Positions 8,270 to 17,106 of a DNA stretch of 64,000 nucleotides are shown here, in pieces. A program made the position numbers and the translations under genes. Positions within the stretch are counted from its first letter, which is position 1. Each line of letters starts with the position of its first letter. The notes under the pieces are model-generated. The model made no database searches. It worked only from the letters and a program-made list of their open reading frames with translations, and had not been told where the DNA came from. The DNA is from Enterococcus sp. MMGLQ5-1 (GTDB lineage: Bacteria; Bacillota; Bacilli; Lactobacillales; Streptococcaceae). Where the stretch lies: positions 54,339 through 118,338 of the forward strand of contig NZ_JABJXU010000010.1 of assembly GCF_013155265.1 (NCBI RefSeq), read 5' to 3'.

Positions 8270-9109
8270 ATGATGTCAATTCCAAATTATTATTTATTAG
8301 ACGGCTATAAGCTACCTCAGGTTGGCTTTGGAACTTATGGTCTAAATGGTACAGCAGGTGTCCGAGTAATTGAAGCAGCTTTAAATACTGGCTATCGTCT
8401 GATCGATAGCGCATTTAATTATGAAAACGAAGGAACAGTTGGGCAAGCAATCCGCAATAGTAGCGTACCTCGTTCAGAAATTACAGTCACTTCAAAATTA
8501 CCGGGACGTCATCATCAATATGCGCAAGCACTAGACACAATCCAAGAATCTGTTTTGCGAACAGGATTGGATTATTTAGATTTATATTTGATTCATTGGC
8601 CCAATCCAAAGGAAGATTTGTATGTAGAGGCTTGGCAAGCGCTGATTGACGCAAGGCGCTGGGGCTGGATTCGTTCAATTGGTGTATGTAATTTTCTACC
8701 CGAGCATATTAATCGCATTGAGAAGGAAACTGGTGTTTTACCTGTTGTTAATCAAATTGAATTGCATCCGAAATTTAATCAGGCAACACAAAGAGCGTTT
8801 GATCAGTCTAAAAAAGTGATTACTGAGGCATGGAGTCCATTGGGGCGAGCGAGTGATATTTTGAAAAATGAGCTTATTGGAGGCATTGCTCAGAAATATC
8901 GCAAATCGATTCCACAGATTATTTTGCGCTGGCAAATCCAGTTAGGTGCTTTGCCAATTCCTAAAGCTAGTCATGTTGCACGTCAAGAACAAAATATCAC
9001 GATTTTTGACTTTAATTTAACGGCTGAGGAAATGGCATTGATTAATCAACTCAATCAAGTGGACGGCAGATTACAGAATCAAGATCCAAGTGTTTATCAA
9101 GAATTTTAA
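8270..9109 (+). CDS. Aldo/keto reductase
   Basis: NAD(P)H-dependent oxidoreductase of the aldo/keto reductase superfamily, 279 residues, a monomeric TIM barrel. The catalytic tetrad is complete: Asp46, Tyr51, Lys76 (in TSKLPG) and His109 (in LIHWPNP). The GFGTYGLN motif near the N-terminus and the cofactor-binding IPKASH near residue 230 agree. AAGGAGG precedes two adjacent ATGs (8270 and 8273); either could be used. Monocistronic, with a terminator downstream. The physiological carbonyl substrate is not predictable; general aldehyde detoxification is a reasonable guess. Confidence 0.9.
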   Translation: MMSIPNYYLLDGYKLPQVGFGTYGLNGTAGVRVIEAALNTGYRLIDSAFNYENEGTVGQAIRNSSVPRSEITVTSKLPGRHHQYAQALDTIQESVLRTGLDYLDLYLIHWPNPKEDLYVEAWQALIDARRWGWIRSIGVCNFLPEHINRIEKETGVLPVVNQIELHPKFNQATQRAFDQSKKVITEAWSPLGRASDILKNELIGGIAQKYRKSIPQIILRWQIQLGALPIPKASHVARQEQNITIFDFNLTAEEMALINQLNQVDGRLQNQDPSVYQEF

Positions 9110-9173
9110 TAGATGGTGTATTTAATAACAAAAGATTTAACTAAGATAAAAATTGTTATTAATTATTATTTAT

Positions 9174-9211
9174 AACCGCAATTGTTTCGTATAGAGGCAT
9201 TGTGGTTTTTT
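9174..9211 (+). terminator. Terminator after the aldo/keto reductase gene
   Basis: AACCGCAAT pairs with ATTGTGGTT (one G-U pair), followed by six Ts. Confidence 0.75.
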
Positions 9212-9307
9212 GTTGGCTTTAAAAAAGCTTAACAACAAAATTATCACTTATAAATGCTTGAAAACACTTACAAATACATATATAATATAAGTGAATAGGA
9301 GGCTATT

Positions 9308-10066
9308 ATGTATCAAGAACAAAGAATTGCAGCGATACTTAAGCTTTTAAATCAGCAAGGTCAATTGTCGATTAAGGAAATTATGCAAAAATTAAACATT
9401 TCTCGTGATACTGCTAGACGGGATATTATCGAAACTGTCGAGACAGGACGTGCCGTTAGGACCCATGGAGGTATTATCTCAGCTAAGCAAAGCTTCCCTG
9501 TCTTAGATTTTTTTGAGCGTCAAAAGGATTTAAATCCAAATCGTACCTTACTTGCTCAAAGAACAGCGGAGCTGATAAAGCCCAATGCTGTCTACTTTAT
9601 TGATGTTTCTACAATTTTATTGGAACTGACTAAGCAAATTGCCAGTAAGTGTCGAGTATATACACACGCATTGGACAATGCCACAGTTTTATCAAGTCAG
9701 CCAGAGGTAGCCTTGACCTTATTAGGTGGTGATTTCGATCATAAAAATCGTTTCTTTTATAGTCAAGAAAGTATAGAAATAATTGATAACATCAAATTTG
9801 ATCTAGCCTTAATTGGTGGTGCGAGCTTGGAGGCAGATGGTATTTATTTTAAAGAACCAGAAAATGCTAAGCTAAAGCGGCATGTTGTTAAAAATGCTCA
9901 TCGGGTTGTCTTAGTAGCTGAAAATAGAAAATTTTTTAAGCAATCTAATTATAAAGGTGCTAGCTATTCGGATATTGATATTTTAATTACAGATCAGCCA
10001 TTAACTAAGCAACAGAGAAAATTATTTTCTGAGGAGACACAGATTATTGAAGTATTGTCAGATTAA
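9308..10066 (+). CDS. DeoR-family transcriptional regulator
   Basis: DNA-binding regulator of 252 residues with an N-terminal DeoR helix-turn-helix (ILKLLNQQGQLSIKEIM followed by LNISRDTARRDI, about residues 10-40) and a C-terminal DeoR sensor domain of the phosphosugar isomerase-like fold (LLGGDF, LIGGASLEADG). Such proteins usually sense sugar phosphates. AGGAGG lies just before the ATG. The next gene, 27 bp downstream, encodes a HAD sugar-phosphate phosphatase, so the pair probably forms one operon; no transporter or kinase is nearby to indicate a sugar. Confidence 0.88.
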   Translation: MYQEQRIAAILKLLNQQGQLSIKEIMQKLNISRDTARRDIIETVETGRAVRTHGGIISAKQSFPVLDFFERQKDLNPNRTLLAQRTAELIKPNAVYFIDVSTILLELTKQIASKCRVYTHALDNATVLSSQPEVALTLLGGDFDHKNRFFYSQESIEIIDNIKFDLALIGGASLEADGIYFKEPENAKLKRHVVKNAHRVVLVAENRKFFKQSNYKGASYSDIDILITDQPLTKQQRKLFSEETQIIEVLSD

Positions 10067-10093
10067 TTTAGATTATTTTTAAGGAGGGAAATT

Positions 10094-10924
10094 ATGCAAA
10101 AAGTAAGATTAGTAATGAGTGATATCGATGGGACTATCTTAAATAGTCATCATCAGCTAACCTCGGCGGCAAAATCCTGCGTGAATAATTTAATTTCGCA
10201 GGGCATTTATTTTATTTTAGCCTCTGCTAGACCGCCTAAAGCAATGATTGGGATTGCCGAAGAATTAGCAATAAAAATGCCGCTAGTTGCTTTCAATGGT
10301 GCACTAATTACGGTACCTTTAGCTGAAGGTCGGTTTAAGGAAATTTATAGCTTGCCGCTTGAAAAGCTGGATGCAATCTTGGTATTACAAACCTTAAAGG
10401 CTTTTGAAGCGAATATTAGTACTAATGTTTACGCATCGGATCATTGGTTTGTCGAGAGTGTAGATCCTTGGAATCAAATTGAGAGTCAAATCACAGGCAT
10501 TGAGCCAGAAGTAATCGATTTTAATGTGCTCATCCAATCAGAAGTATCTCTTCATAAGATTCTTTGTATTGGTGAGCCAGAAGAATTAACCAAGCTTGAG
10601 CTAGCATTGGAACGCTTGAATATTTTCGGTATCTCGTTTGTACGCTCAAAGGCTAACTATTTAGAAATTATTAATGCACAGGTTTCAAAATTAGGTGCAA
10701 TGATTGAGTTAAGTCGCTTATTAAAAATTCCACTAAGAGACATTGTAGCGATTGGTGATAACGACAATGATTTGCCAATGATTATCCATGCGGGCCTCGG
10801 TATTGCGATGGGAAATGCTTCTGTTGAAGTGCAAAATCAAGCGGATCGAGTAACCTTGAATAATAACGAAGAGGGATTTGCCCATGCGCTTGCGCCTTTG
10901 ATAGAAATAGAAAATTTTGAATAA
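10094..10924 (+). CDS. Cof-type HAD phosphatase
   Basis: HAD-superfamily hydrolase of the Cof/YidA subfamily, 276 residues, probably a sugar-phosphate or flavin-related phosphatase. Motif I is DIDGTI near residue 10 (nucleophile and acid aspartates), motif II lies in ILASARP, motif III is a lysine near residue 200 and motif IV is GDNDNDLPM. A C2-type cap lies between motifs II and III. AAGGAGGG precedes the ATG. Probably co-transcribed with the DeoR regulator upstream. Confidence 0.87.
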   Translation: MQKVRLVMSDIDGTILNSHHQLTSAAKSCVNNLISQGIYFILASARPPKAMIGIAEELAIKMPLVAFNGALITVPLAEGRFKEIYSLPLEKLDAILVLQTLKAFEANISTNVYASDHWFVESVDPWNQIESQITGIEPEVIDFNVLIQSEVSLHKILCIGEPEELTKLELALERLNIFGISFVRSKANYLEIINAQVSKLGAMIELSRLLKIPLRDIVAIGDNDNDLPMIIHAGLGIAMGNASVEVQNQADRVTLNNNEEGFAHALAPLIEIENFE

Positions 10925-10947
10925 CTAATAATTCGAATAGTTTATCT

Positions 10948-10977
10948 TTGACAATGTTGAGTGAAGAAGCTTAATAT
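10948..10977 (+). promoter_or_regulatory. Candidate sigma-A promoter for the DUF308 gene
   Basis: TTGACA at 10948-10953 and TAATAT at 10972-10977 with an 18-bp spacer, about 55 bp before the translation start. Confidence 0.5.
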
Positions 10978-11032
10978 ATTATTAAGTTGTTAATTAATAA
11001 TAAGTATTCTATATTATTTGGAGGTTATTCAA

Positions 11033-11551
11033 TTGAATTATAAAAAAGGTGTTAATTGGAGTTATTTAATTATCGGTATTTTATTTATCATTACTGCATT
11101 GATTTCGTTCTCTAATCCAAGAGGCAATTTAGTTGCAATTGTCGTGTTGTTTAGTATTGCAGCGATATTTAAAGGCATTTTTGAATTATTTGTTCGCAGT
11201 CGTATTGATGAATATTCCGGTAAAAGCTCAACTTCACTAATTATTTTAGGGGTATTAGATATTGTTATCGGTATTTTCTTCCTTTTCAACATGAATTTGG
11301 GTATTATTGCAATTTCCTATATCTTTGCCTTCTGGTTCCTTGTAGACTCCATTGTCGAGTTATTCACAGCTAAGGCTTGGAAATTAGTCAGCAATGCTGT
11401 TTATTGGTTAATTATTGTCATTAGTATTATTGGAATTATTGTTGGTTTAATGCTACTTTTCAATCCATTAGGCTCAGCTTTAACCTTATCATTTATGGTT
11501 GGCTTCTATTTTATGTGGTTTGGTATCGAATATTTAATTTCTGCATTTTAA
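11033..11551 (+). CDS. DUF308 (HdeD-like) membrane protein
   Basis: Small integral membrane protein with about six hydrophobic segments in three repeating pairs, the pattern of the DUF308/HdeD family. I place the start at TTG 11033, giving about 172 residues, because GGAGG at 11020-11024 lies 8 nt upstream; the longer frame from TTG 11018 would begin inside that box. HdeD is linked to acid resistance in E. coli, but function in Firmicutes is not established. Single gene with its own promoter and a downstream hairpin. Confidence 0.75.
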   Translation: MNYKKGVNWSYLIIGILFIITALISFSNPRGNLVAIVVLFSIAAIFKGIFELFVRSRIDEYSGKSSTSLIILGVLDIVIGIFFLFNMNLGIIAISYIFAFWFLVDSIVELFTAKAWKLVSNAVYWLIIVISIIGIIVGLMLLFNPLGSALTLSFMVGFYFMWFGIEYLISAF

Positions 11552-11568
11552 GCTATAATTTCAAAAAA

Positions 11569-11742
11569 AGGGGTTGGGACAAAAGTCCTAACCCCTTTCG
11601 TATTATTTGTAAATTCAAAATTGTTCAAATAGATACGTCATCCGGTCAGACAGAGAGCGTCTGACTCGTCTATTTTTTACAGCTTTAATCAGGTAGACAA
11701 AGCAGCTTGTTTTACGTCGTTAAACGTCTTTTGTCATACCTC
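11569..11742. repeat. Dispersed repeat element, copy A
   Basis: The left end is a hairpin (GGGGTTGGGAC, four-base loop, GTCCTAACCCC, then Ts) that also serves as terminator of the DUF308 gene. The right end, CTTTTGTCATACCTC, is a near-complement of the left end, so the element has degenerate terminal inverted repeats. Between them lie segments shared almost identically with copy B near 15277-15527, including a GTCAGAC/GTCTGAC hairpin and ACGTCGTTAAACGTC. No coding capacity is seen. Confidence 0.7.
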
Positions 11743-11747
11743 CGAAC

Positions 11748-12605
11748 CTATTGAAGATGCTCGTTAAAGGTTTGTGACTGCGCCATAGCTGTAATATTAG
11801 TTTGCAAAAATGGATGCGGTAAGCTGAGGGACTTAGCATGTAACATCAAGCGTCCTTTAGGCATAGGATGATAAAGCGGATCGCCAACAATTGGGTAGCC
11901 CTTTGAGCTTAAATGCACCCTGATTTGATGTGTTCGTCCTGTTTCAAGCTGACATTGAACGAGAGACTGCTTGTTAAAAGCTTGGATTGGCTGGATATGC
12001 GTGATGGCAGCTTGACCACTATTCGGACTAATGACTCGCTTTCTTCTATCGTGCCGATCACGTCCAATTTTGTCATCGATTGTAAAGGGTTCTGAAATTT
12101 GCCCTTCAACCAATGCGAGATAGGTGCGTTTGATGCTTCTTTGCTCTAATAAACGCCCAAGAATTGGTAGAATAAATTGATTTTTAGCAAATAAAACAGC
12201 TCCCGATGTTTCCATATCGAGCCGATGAACAACGAAAGCCATTTGGTTTAGATAAGCGGCAACATGATTTTGTAAAGCAATTTCATTTGGCTGATTACCA
12301 TGCGTTTTTAAATGCTCAGGCTTGTTAACAATGATTAAATATTGATCCTCGTAAAGCACTTCAACATACTTTGGGTTGCCAAAGGGAATCATGCGCTCGG
12401 GATAATCATCTTTTTCAAAGGATAATCCAATGAGGTCGTTCGCCTTGACCATTTCATGCCATTTGATTGGCATTGAATTAACCGTAACCGCTTTTCTAGT
12501 TCTTAATAAATGTCGAACCTTTCTAGGTACGAGCCAATCGATTTCGAGTAATGTCTTAATTGTTTTTGTCTGAAATGATTCTGGTAATTTAATAGTTAAC
12601 TCCAT
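11748..12605 (-). CDS. RluA-family 23S rRNA/tRNA pseudouridine synthase
   Basis: Pseudouridine synthase of the RluA/RluD family, 285 residues, isomerising uridine in structured RNA. The catalytic motif HRLDMETSG (about residues 140-148) contains the essential aspartate; further family motifs are LVEGQI, GRTHQIRVHL and GDPLY. The N-terminus has an S4-like stretch. An AGGAG box precedes the ATG on the minus strand. It lies 8 bp after the upstream alpha/beta hydrolase gene, so both are probably co-transcribed. The exact RNA target is not deducible. Confidence 0.88.
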   Translation of the reverse strand: MELTIKLPESFQTKTIKTLLEIDWLVPRKVRHLLRTRKAVTVNSMPIKWHEMVKANDLIGLSFEKDDYPERMIPFGNPKYVEVLYEDQYLIIVNKPEHLKTHGNQPNEIALQNHVAAYLNQMAFVVHRLDMETSGAVLFAKNQFILPILGRLLEQRSIKRTYLALVEGQISEPFTIDDKIGRDRHDRRKRVISPNSGQAAITHIQPIQAFNKQSLVQCQLETGRTHQIRVHLSSKGYPIVGDPLYHPMPKGRLMLHAKSLSLPHPFLQTNITAMAQSQTFNEHLQ

Positions 12606-12613
12606 TGTGACTC

Positions 12614-13531
12614 CTAGTGATATTTTTCTAAAAACTGACTAACTCGATTGATATAGGCCTCAGTAGCAACCTCGACGCTATTTGCATGCTTTGCGCCCTT
12701 GACAAGCCATAGTTCCTTAGGTCCCTTGGTTGCTGCATAGTTATTATAGACCATTTCGGTTGGTACAAACTTATCATTATCCCCGTGGATAAATAAGACA
12801 GGCAATTTATTTTTGGCTAATGCAGCAGTAGAGCTTGCCTCTTGATACCAAAAGCCTGCGCGCATTTTAGAAATCGCAGAGACCTCGTATAGTAGCGGAA
12901 ATTTAGGTAAATTATACATTTCCTTGGCCTGATAAGTTAGCTCATTCCAAACAGAGTCATAACCACAGTCCTCGATAATATTTTTGACCTGTGGTGGTAG
13001 GCTCTCGCCACTTGTCATCATTACCGTAGCGGCACCCATTGATAACCCAAAAAGTGTAATCTCAGCATCAGGGTTTTTGTTAATGGTTTGCTTGATCCAT
13101 TTGATATAATCTCTTTTATCAGTGGCACCGTATCCGATTAGCTTGCCCTCAGAGCTGCCATGTCCCCTATTGTCGGGCATTAAGACATTATAGCCAAGCT
13201 GATAAAATATCTCACCATAGCAAGCCATGTCTTCTTTAGACCCATTAAAACCGTGGGCAATGATCACTGTTTTATTGGTTTTCGATGTGTTGGGTAACCA
13301 CCAAGCATTTAGCTCTAGGCCATCGTTTTTTATCGAACGTTTTTCTAAGTTACGCTTTAAAAAGCTTTGGCTCAATGGATAAACCGGATTGTCCTTACTT
13401 AATGGCGTATGGTTAATAAATTTTTTTTCAGCCCTGACCTGAGCGACTTGGAAAAAGTACAAGCTTGCTGGAATGGTCATTAAAGTAACAGCAGAGGCGA
13501 GTGTAATTGACCACTTGGTTAATTTTTTCAT
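12614..13531 (-). CDS. Alpha/beta hydrolase with N-terminal membrane anchor
   Basis: Serine hydrolase of the alpha/beta fold, 305 residues. A hydrophobic N-terminal segment (about residues 9-32) without a lipobox suggests a membrane anchor, placing the enzyme outside the membrane. The oxyanion region is HGFNGSKEDM, the nucleophile elbow is GLSMGA, and the catalytic Asp and His are probably in HGDNDKFVP and GAKHANS. This architecture matches the YfnB/CVF-like esterase family of Firmicutes. AAGGAG precedes the start. First gene of a two-gene operon with the pseudouridine synthase. Substrate unknown. Confidence 0.85.
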   Translation of the reverse strand: MKKLTKWSITLASAVTLMTIPASLYFFQVAQVRAEKKFINHTPLSKDNPVYPLSQSFLKRNLEKRSIKNDGLELNAWWLPNTSKTNKTVIIAHGFNGSKEDMACYGEIFYQLGYNVLMPDNRGHGSSEGKLIGYGATDKRDYIKWIKQTINKNPDAEITLFGLSMGAATVMMTSGESLPPQVKNIIEDCGYDSVWNELTYQAKEMYNLPKFPLLYEVSAISKMRAGFWYQEASSTAALAKNKLPVLFIHGDNDKFVPTEMVYNNYAATKGPKELWLVKGAKHANSVEVATEAYINRVSQFLEKYH

Positions 13532-13640
13532 TGATAGCTCCTTATAAAAGATAGGTATTTATAATGATTACTATTTTAACATATCCTAAGCGAATGTTTG
13601 CTAATAAATAAATCTATAATATATGCATAAATTTTGCTAT

Positions 13641-13703
13641 TTTATGAATATTATTATTTTTTTTACGTTTTTTATGAATAAAATGCTTGTTTTGTGAATT
13701 TTT
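13641..13703. promoter_or_regulatory. ARG-box-like cluster upstream of argG
   Basis: Two copies of TTTATGAATA (13641-13650 and 13671-13680) and a related TTTGTGAATT (13691-13700) lie just upstream of and over a candidate promoter (TTGTTT 13687-13692, 17 bp, TAAACT 13710-13715). TATGAATAA-like half sites are typical for ArgR/AhrC, so arginine repression of argG is likely. This is inference from motif form. Confidence 0.5.
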
Positions 13704-13816
13704 ATGTGATAAACTATTTTTAAGTTAAGGAATGGCAAAAATTAAAGGTTGACTGGGAGCAACAATTTTTGCAGCCTTGCTTTATAAAGTAAGGTAAAAT
13801 TAAGGAGAATTAATAG

Positions 13817-15118
13817 ATGGCAAAAGAAAAAGTTGTATTAGCGTATTCAGGAGGGTTAGATACCTCTGTTGCAATTAAATGGTTGAGTGATCAAAACTAC
13901 GATGTCTATGCAGTATGTATTGATGTCGGTGAAGGTAAGGATTTAAACTTTATTCAGCAAAAAGCTTTAAATGTTGGTGCTGTTGCTAGTTACATTATTG
14001 ATGCGCGCGAAGAATTTTCATATGAATATGTTTCTTATGCCATCAAAGGAAATTTAATGTATGAACAAAAATATCCTTTAGTATCTGCGCTAAGCCGTCC
14101 ATTGATTGTAAAAAAATTAGTTGAAATTGCTAAGATTGTTGGTGCCGATGCGATTGCACATGGCTGTACTGGTAAGGGTAATGATCAGGTTCGTTTTGAT
14201 GTCGGGATTCATGCCTTAATGCCAGAAATCAAGGTAATCGCTCCAGTTCGTGAATGGAAATGGTCTCGTGAGGAAGAGATTGAGTATGCAGCAAAAAATG
14301 ATATTCCGATTCCAGCTGACTTAGATAACCCTTATTCAATTGACATGAATCTTTGGGGTAGAGCAATTGAAGCAGGTGTCTTAGAAAATCCATGGGATGT
14401 TTGTCCAGAGGATGCTTTCTTTATGACTAAGTCAATCTTTGATGCACCAGATGAGCCTGAAACAATTACGTTAACCTTCAAAAATGGATTACCAGTGGCA
14501 CTTAATGATGAAGAATTAGCCTTAGATAAGCTAATTTTAAAATTAAATGACATTGCTGGTGCTCATGGTATTGGTCGAATTGACCATGTTGAAAATCGTT
14601 TAGTTGGAATAAAATCCCGTGAAGTTTATGAATGTCCGGCCGCGACAGTTATTATGAAAGCACATAAGGATATTGAAGACATTACTTTTGTTAGAGAAGT
14701 CAGTCACTTTAAGCCAATTATCGAAAATCAATTAGCGAATTCAATTTATGAGGCGCTTTGGTTTAATCCAGCGGTTGATGCACTTAAAGCTTATATTGAT
14801 GAAACGCAAAGTGCGGTTAATGGGACTGTTAGAATTAAATTATACAAGGGAAATGCAATCTGTGAGGGTCGCGTTTCTGAAAATTCACTTTATGATGAAA
14901 AATTAGCGACCTATACATCGGCTGATGAATTTGATCAAGCAGCAGCTCTAGGCTTTATTGATATTTATGGTTTGCCAACCAAGGTTAATTGTCAAGTTCA
15001 AACTAAATTAGCGATTGAAGCTGGTTTGGGAGAAACGACAATTGCTGGGAAGCAAATTTCAGAAAATGTTAAAAATGCCAAGGTTTTACAAATTGAAACA
15101 CAGGAAAATAATAAGTAA
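13817..15118 (+). CDS. argG: Argininosuccinate synthase
   Basis: Cytoplasmic ATP-dependent ligase joining citrulline and aspartate, the penultimate step of arginine synthesis. The N-terminal P-loop-type motif [10 protein letters not shown] (residues 9-18), [13 protein letters not shown] and the citrulline/aspartate-binding segments are intact; 433 residues is slightly longer than the roughly 400 of many homologues. AAGGAG lies before the ATG. Its usual partner argH is not adjacent but lies about 24.5 kb downstream in the same orientation. ARG-box-like sites precede the gene and an intrinsic terminator follows. Confidence 0.95.
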   Translation: MAKEKVVLAYSGGLDTSVAIKWLSDQNYDVYAVCIDVGEGKDLNFIQQKALNVGAVASYIIDAREEFSYEYVSYAIKGNLMYEQKYPLVSALSRPLIVKKLVEIAKIVGADAIAHGCTGKGNDQVRFDVGIHALMPEIKVIAPVREWKWSREEEIEYAAKNDIPIPADLDNPYSIDMNLWGRAIEAGVLENPWDVCPEDAFFMTKSIFDAPDEPETITLTFKNGLPVALNDEELALDKLILKLNDIAGAHGIGRIDHVENRLVGIKSREVYECPAATVIMKAHKDIEDITFVREVSHFKPIIENQLANSIYEALWFNPAVDALKAYIDETQSAVNGTVRIKLYKGNAICEGRVSENSLYDEKLATYTSADEFDQAAALGFIDIYGLPTKVNCQVQTKLAIEAGLGETTIAGKQISENVKNAKVLQIETQENNK

Positions 15119-15134
15119 ATTTAATTTCTCTGTT

Positions 15135-15174
15135 AAAATCAAATAATGCTGTCAGAGAGCAGCCTTTGATTTTT
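15135..15174 (+). terminator. Terminator of argG
   Basis: AAAATCAAA pairs with TTTGATTTT, with inner GCTG/CAGC, followed by Ts; it begins 17 bp after the stop codon. Confidence 0.7.
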
Positions 15175-15276
15175 AAAAGTTGATTTGTGTTTCTCTTTAA
15201 TAGATTAAAGAGTTCAGAGAAACTCTATCACATCAATAAGTTTGTCGGTGAGCAAGGTATTGATGGTATTTAAAAA

Positions 15277-15527
15277 GGGGTGGGACAAAAGTCCTAACCC
15301 TTTTTGATTTGCTCATATGACTCGTCTATTTTTCACAGTTTTAATCAGAGATAGAAAGCACCTTGTCTAACGGGCTTTCTATCTCAAAACTGTTCAAATA
15401 GATACGTCATCCGGTCAGACAGAAAGCGTCTGACTGAATAAACGAATGACTCGCCTATTTTTCACAGTTTTAATCAGAGATAGAAAGCACCTTTTTTTAC
15501 GTCGTTAAACGTCTTTTGTCCCACCTC
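15277..15527. repeat. Dispersed repeat element, copy B, with terminal inverted repeats
   Basis: A 251-bp non-coding element. The left end GGGGTGGGACAAAAG and right end CTTTTGTCCCACCTC are complementary over 14 of 15 bp. It contains two direct copies of a segment of about 47 bp (starting near 15319 and 15448, with GACTCG, CACAGTTTTAATCAG and ATAGAAAGCACC), an inverted GCTTTCTATCT copy, and a GTCAGAC/GTCTGAC hairpin shared with copy A. It looks like a MITE-type or BIME-like element rather than a gene. Confidence 0.75.
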
Positions 15528-15555
15528 TTTTGTAGTTGTAAATTTATAACAAGGA

Positions 15556-15978
15556 TTAGTGACAGCATTTTTCGTCACTCGGTAGGCAGTTACAATGGAT
15601 ATGTTCTGGTGCTATCTTTATTTTTTCCTGTAGAACCTCAATTAGGTGCTGACAGTCGTTTTGACTTAGGCTCAGAGTTTCAAGCACCTCAGCCAAAGCT
15701 TGCCCGGTTTTATGTGCACACATTGCTGAAAAAAGGGTGTTTAGCTGTTCGTTCATTGTATCTATTTCCTTTACTGTGGCGTAATATGTCCGATTACGTG
15801 CTTCACCGTTATTAGCTACAAACCCCTTTGCCTCTAACCTTTTGAGTAAGGTTTTAATTGTTGATGGGGACCATTCAGTCATTTCTTGCATTACCTTAAT
15901 TAATTTTGCAGAAGTAACGAATTTTAATGTCCAAATAACACGCATCAATCGCCATTCACTTGGGGTAATTTCTTGCAT
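15556..15978 (-). CDS. copY: CopY-type copper-responsive repressor
   Basis: Repressor of the BlaI/MecI/CopY family, 140 residues. The N-terminal winged helix (EWRLMRVIWTLKFVTSAKLI through STIKTLLKRLEAKGFV) binds DNA; the C-terminus carries a cysteine-rich metal motif (HCNCLPSDEKCCH) resembling the CxCx4CxC cluster by which CopY exchanges zinc for copper(I). A consensus cop box, TACATTTGTA, lies 50 bp upstream, consistent with autorepression. Unusually, no copper ATPase or chaperone gene adjoins it: cdaA is divergent and a repeat element lies downstream. Its main targets are therefore probably elsewhere. Confidence 0.82.
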   Translation of the reverse strand: MQEITPSEWRLMRVIWTLKFVTSAKLIKVMQEMTEWSPSTIKTLLKRLEAKGFVANNGEARNRTYYATVKEIDTMNEQLNTLFSAMCAHKTGQALAEVLETLSLSQNDCQHLIEVLQEKIKIAPEHIHCNCLPSDEKCCH

Positions 15979-16027
15979 GAGAGCTCCTTTTTTAGTTAAT
16001 TTTTAAATTAAAATAATATTTTTTGTT

Positions 16028-16037
16028 TACATTTGTA
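16028..16037. promoter_or_regulatory. cop box (CopY operator)
   Basis: TACATTTGTA matches the TACANNTGTA consensus of CopY operators exactly and lies in the promoter region of the divergent copY gene, supporting metal-responsive autoregulation. Confidence 0.7.
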
Positions 16038-16227
16038 GTCTAGCAATTTTCTTCTATTTTGTAAAATATTTTAGAAAGAAATAGAAATATTGTATTTAAT
16101 TTTTTAAAAAAAAGCAATTTTAGTTTATACTGTATAGAGTATACTGTGATGAATGTGAGATTAGCTGTTTTCGTTTTTAAGCTAATCGCCATTTTAGGTA
16201 AATGAAAAATTAAAAAGGAATGAAATT

Positions 16228-17106
16228 ATGGACTACAATCAACTATTTAGTTTAGATTTTTGGCGTCAAGTATTTTTTCCAGATGGGTTCAGCTTTCATT
16301 TTTTAGTGAGTCTGATTGATATTGCGCTTGTTTGGTATGTGATATATAAGCTGATTAAAATTGTTAAGGATACTAGGATTGTTCAAATTATTAAAGGAAT
16401 TGCCTTATTTTTTATTGCGAGAATTCTTAGTGAAATTATTGGCTTAACAACTGTTACGTGGTTAATGAATCAAGTCATCACATATGGCGTGATTGCTTGT
16501 ATCATTATCTTTCAACCAGAAGCACGTTTACTATTAGAGCAGCTTGGTCGAACAACCAAGGTTTTTAATAAAAGACGTGTTACTAGTCCAGATGTCAAGC
16601 ATATTGAAGCTTATGAGCGTGCGGTTTCATATATGGCAAAGCGTAAAATAGGTGCGCTAATTACAATTGAGCAAAGCCAAAATTTGTCAGAATATGTCTC
16701 TACAGGGATTCGCTTAGATGCGGATATTACGGCTGAATTATTAATAAATATTTTCATTCCGAATACACCTCTTCACGATGGGGCAGTAATTGTTCAAAAG
16801 GATAAAATTAGTGTTGCGAGCGCTTACCTGCCATTATCGGAAAATCCAAACATTTCAAAAGAATTTGGTACACGACACCGAGCAGCAATTGGCATTAGTG
16901 AGGCCACTGACGCTTTGACGATTATTGTTTCTGAGGAAACAGGAGAAATCAGCTTAACGAAAAATGGCATCTTCATTCCACATTTAAATATGGAGGGATT
17001 TGTTAATCAATTAAAAAGTGAGCTATTGGAACCGGAACAGGATCATAAGAAAAATTCACTGTTTGAACAATTCTTTGATTTAAGGAGGAAGCATTCAGAT
17101 GAATAG
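16228..17106 (+). CDS. cdaA: Diadenylate cyclase CdaA
   Basis: Membrane-bound diadenylate cyclase that makes cyclic di-AMP from two ATP, controlling potassium and osmolyte homeostasis and cell wall stress. The 292-residue protein has three N-terminal membrane segments (about residues 20-95) followed by a DAC domain with catalytic HDGAVI and the GTRHRAA nucleotide motif. It is followed by cdaR, overlapping by 8 bp, and glmM: the conserved cdaA-cdaR-glmM operon in which CdaR and GlmM modulate the cyclase. AAAGGAATG precedes the start. Confidence 0.95.
   Translation: MDYNQLFSLDFWRQVFFPDGFSFHFLVSLIDIALVWYVIYKLIKIVKDTRIVQIIKGIALFFIARILSEIIGLTTVTWLMNQVITYGVIACIIIFQPEARLLLEQLGRTTKVFNKRRVTSPDVKHIEAYERAVSYMAKRKIGALITIEQSQNLSEYVSTGIRLDADITAELLINIFIPNTPLHDGAVIVQKDKISVASAYLPLSENPNISKEFGTRHRAAIGISEATDALTIIVSEETGEISLTKNGIFIPHLNMEGFVNQLKSELLEPEQDHKKNSLFEQFFDLRRKHSDE

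Noticed and set aside
15516..15815. 99-codon plus-strand frame opposite copY
   Set aside because: Antisense shadow of the CopY gene; the minus-strand frame has clear domain and operator evidence.
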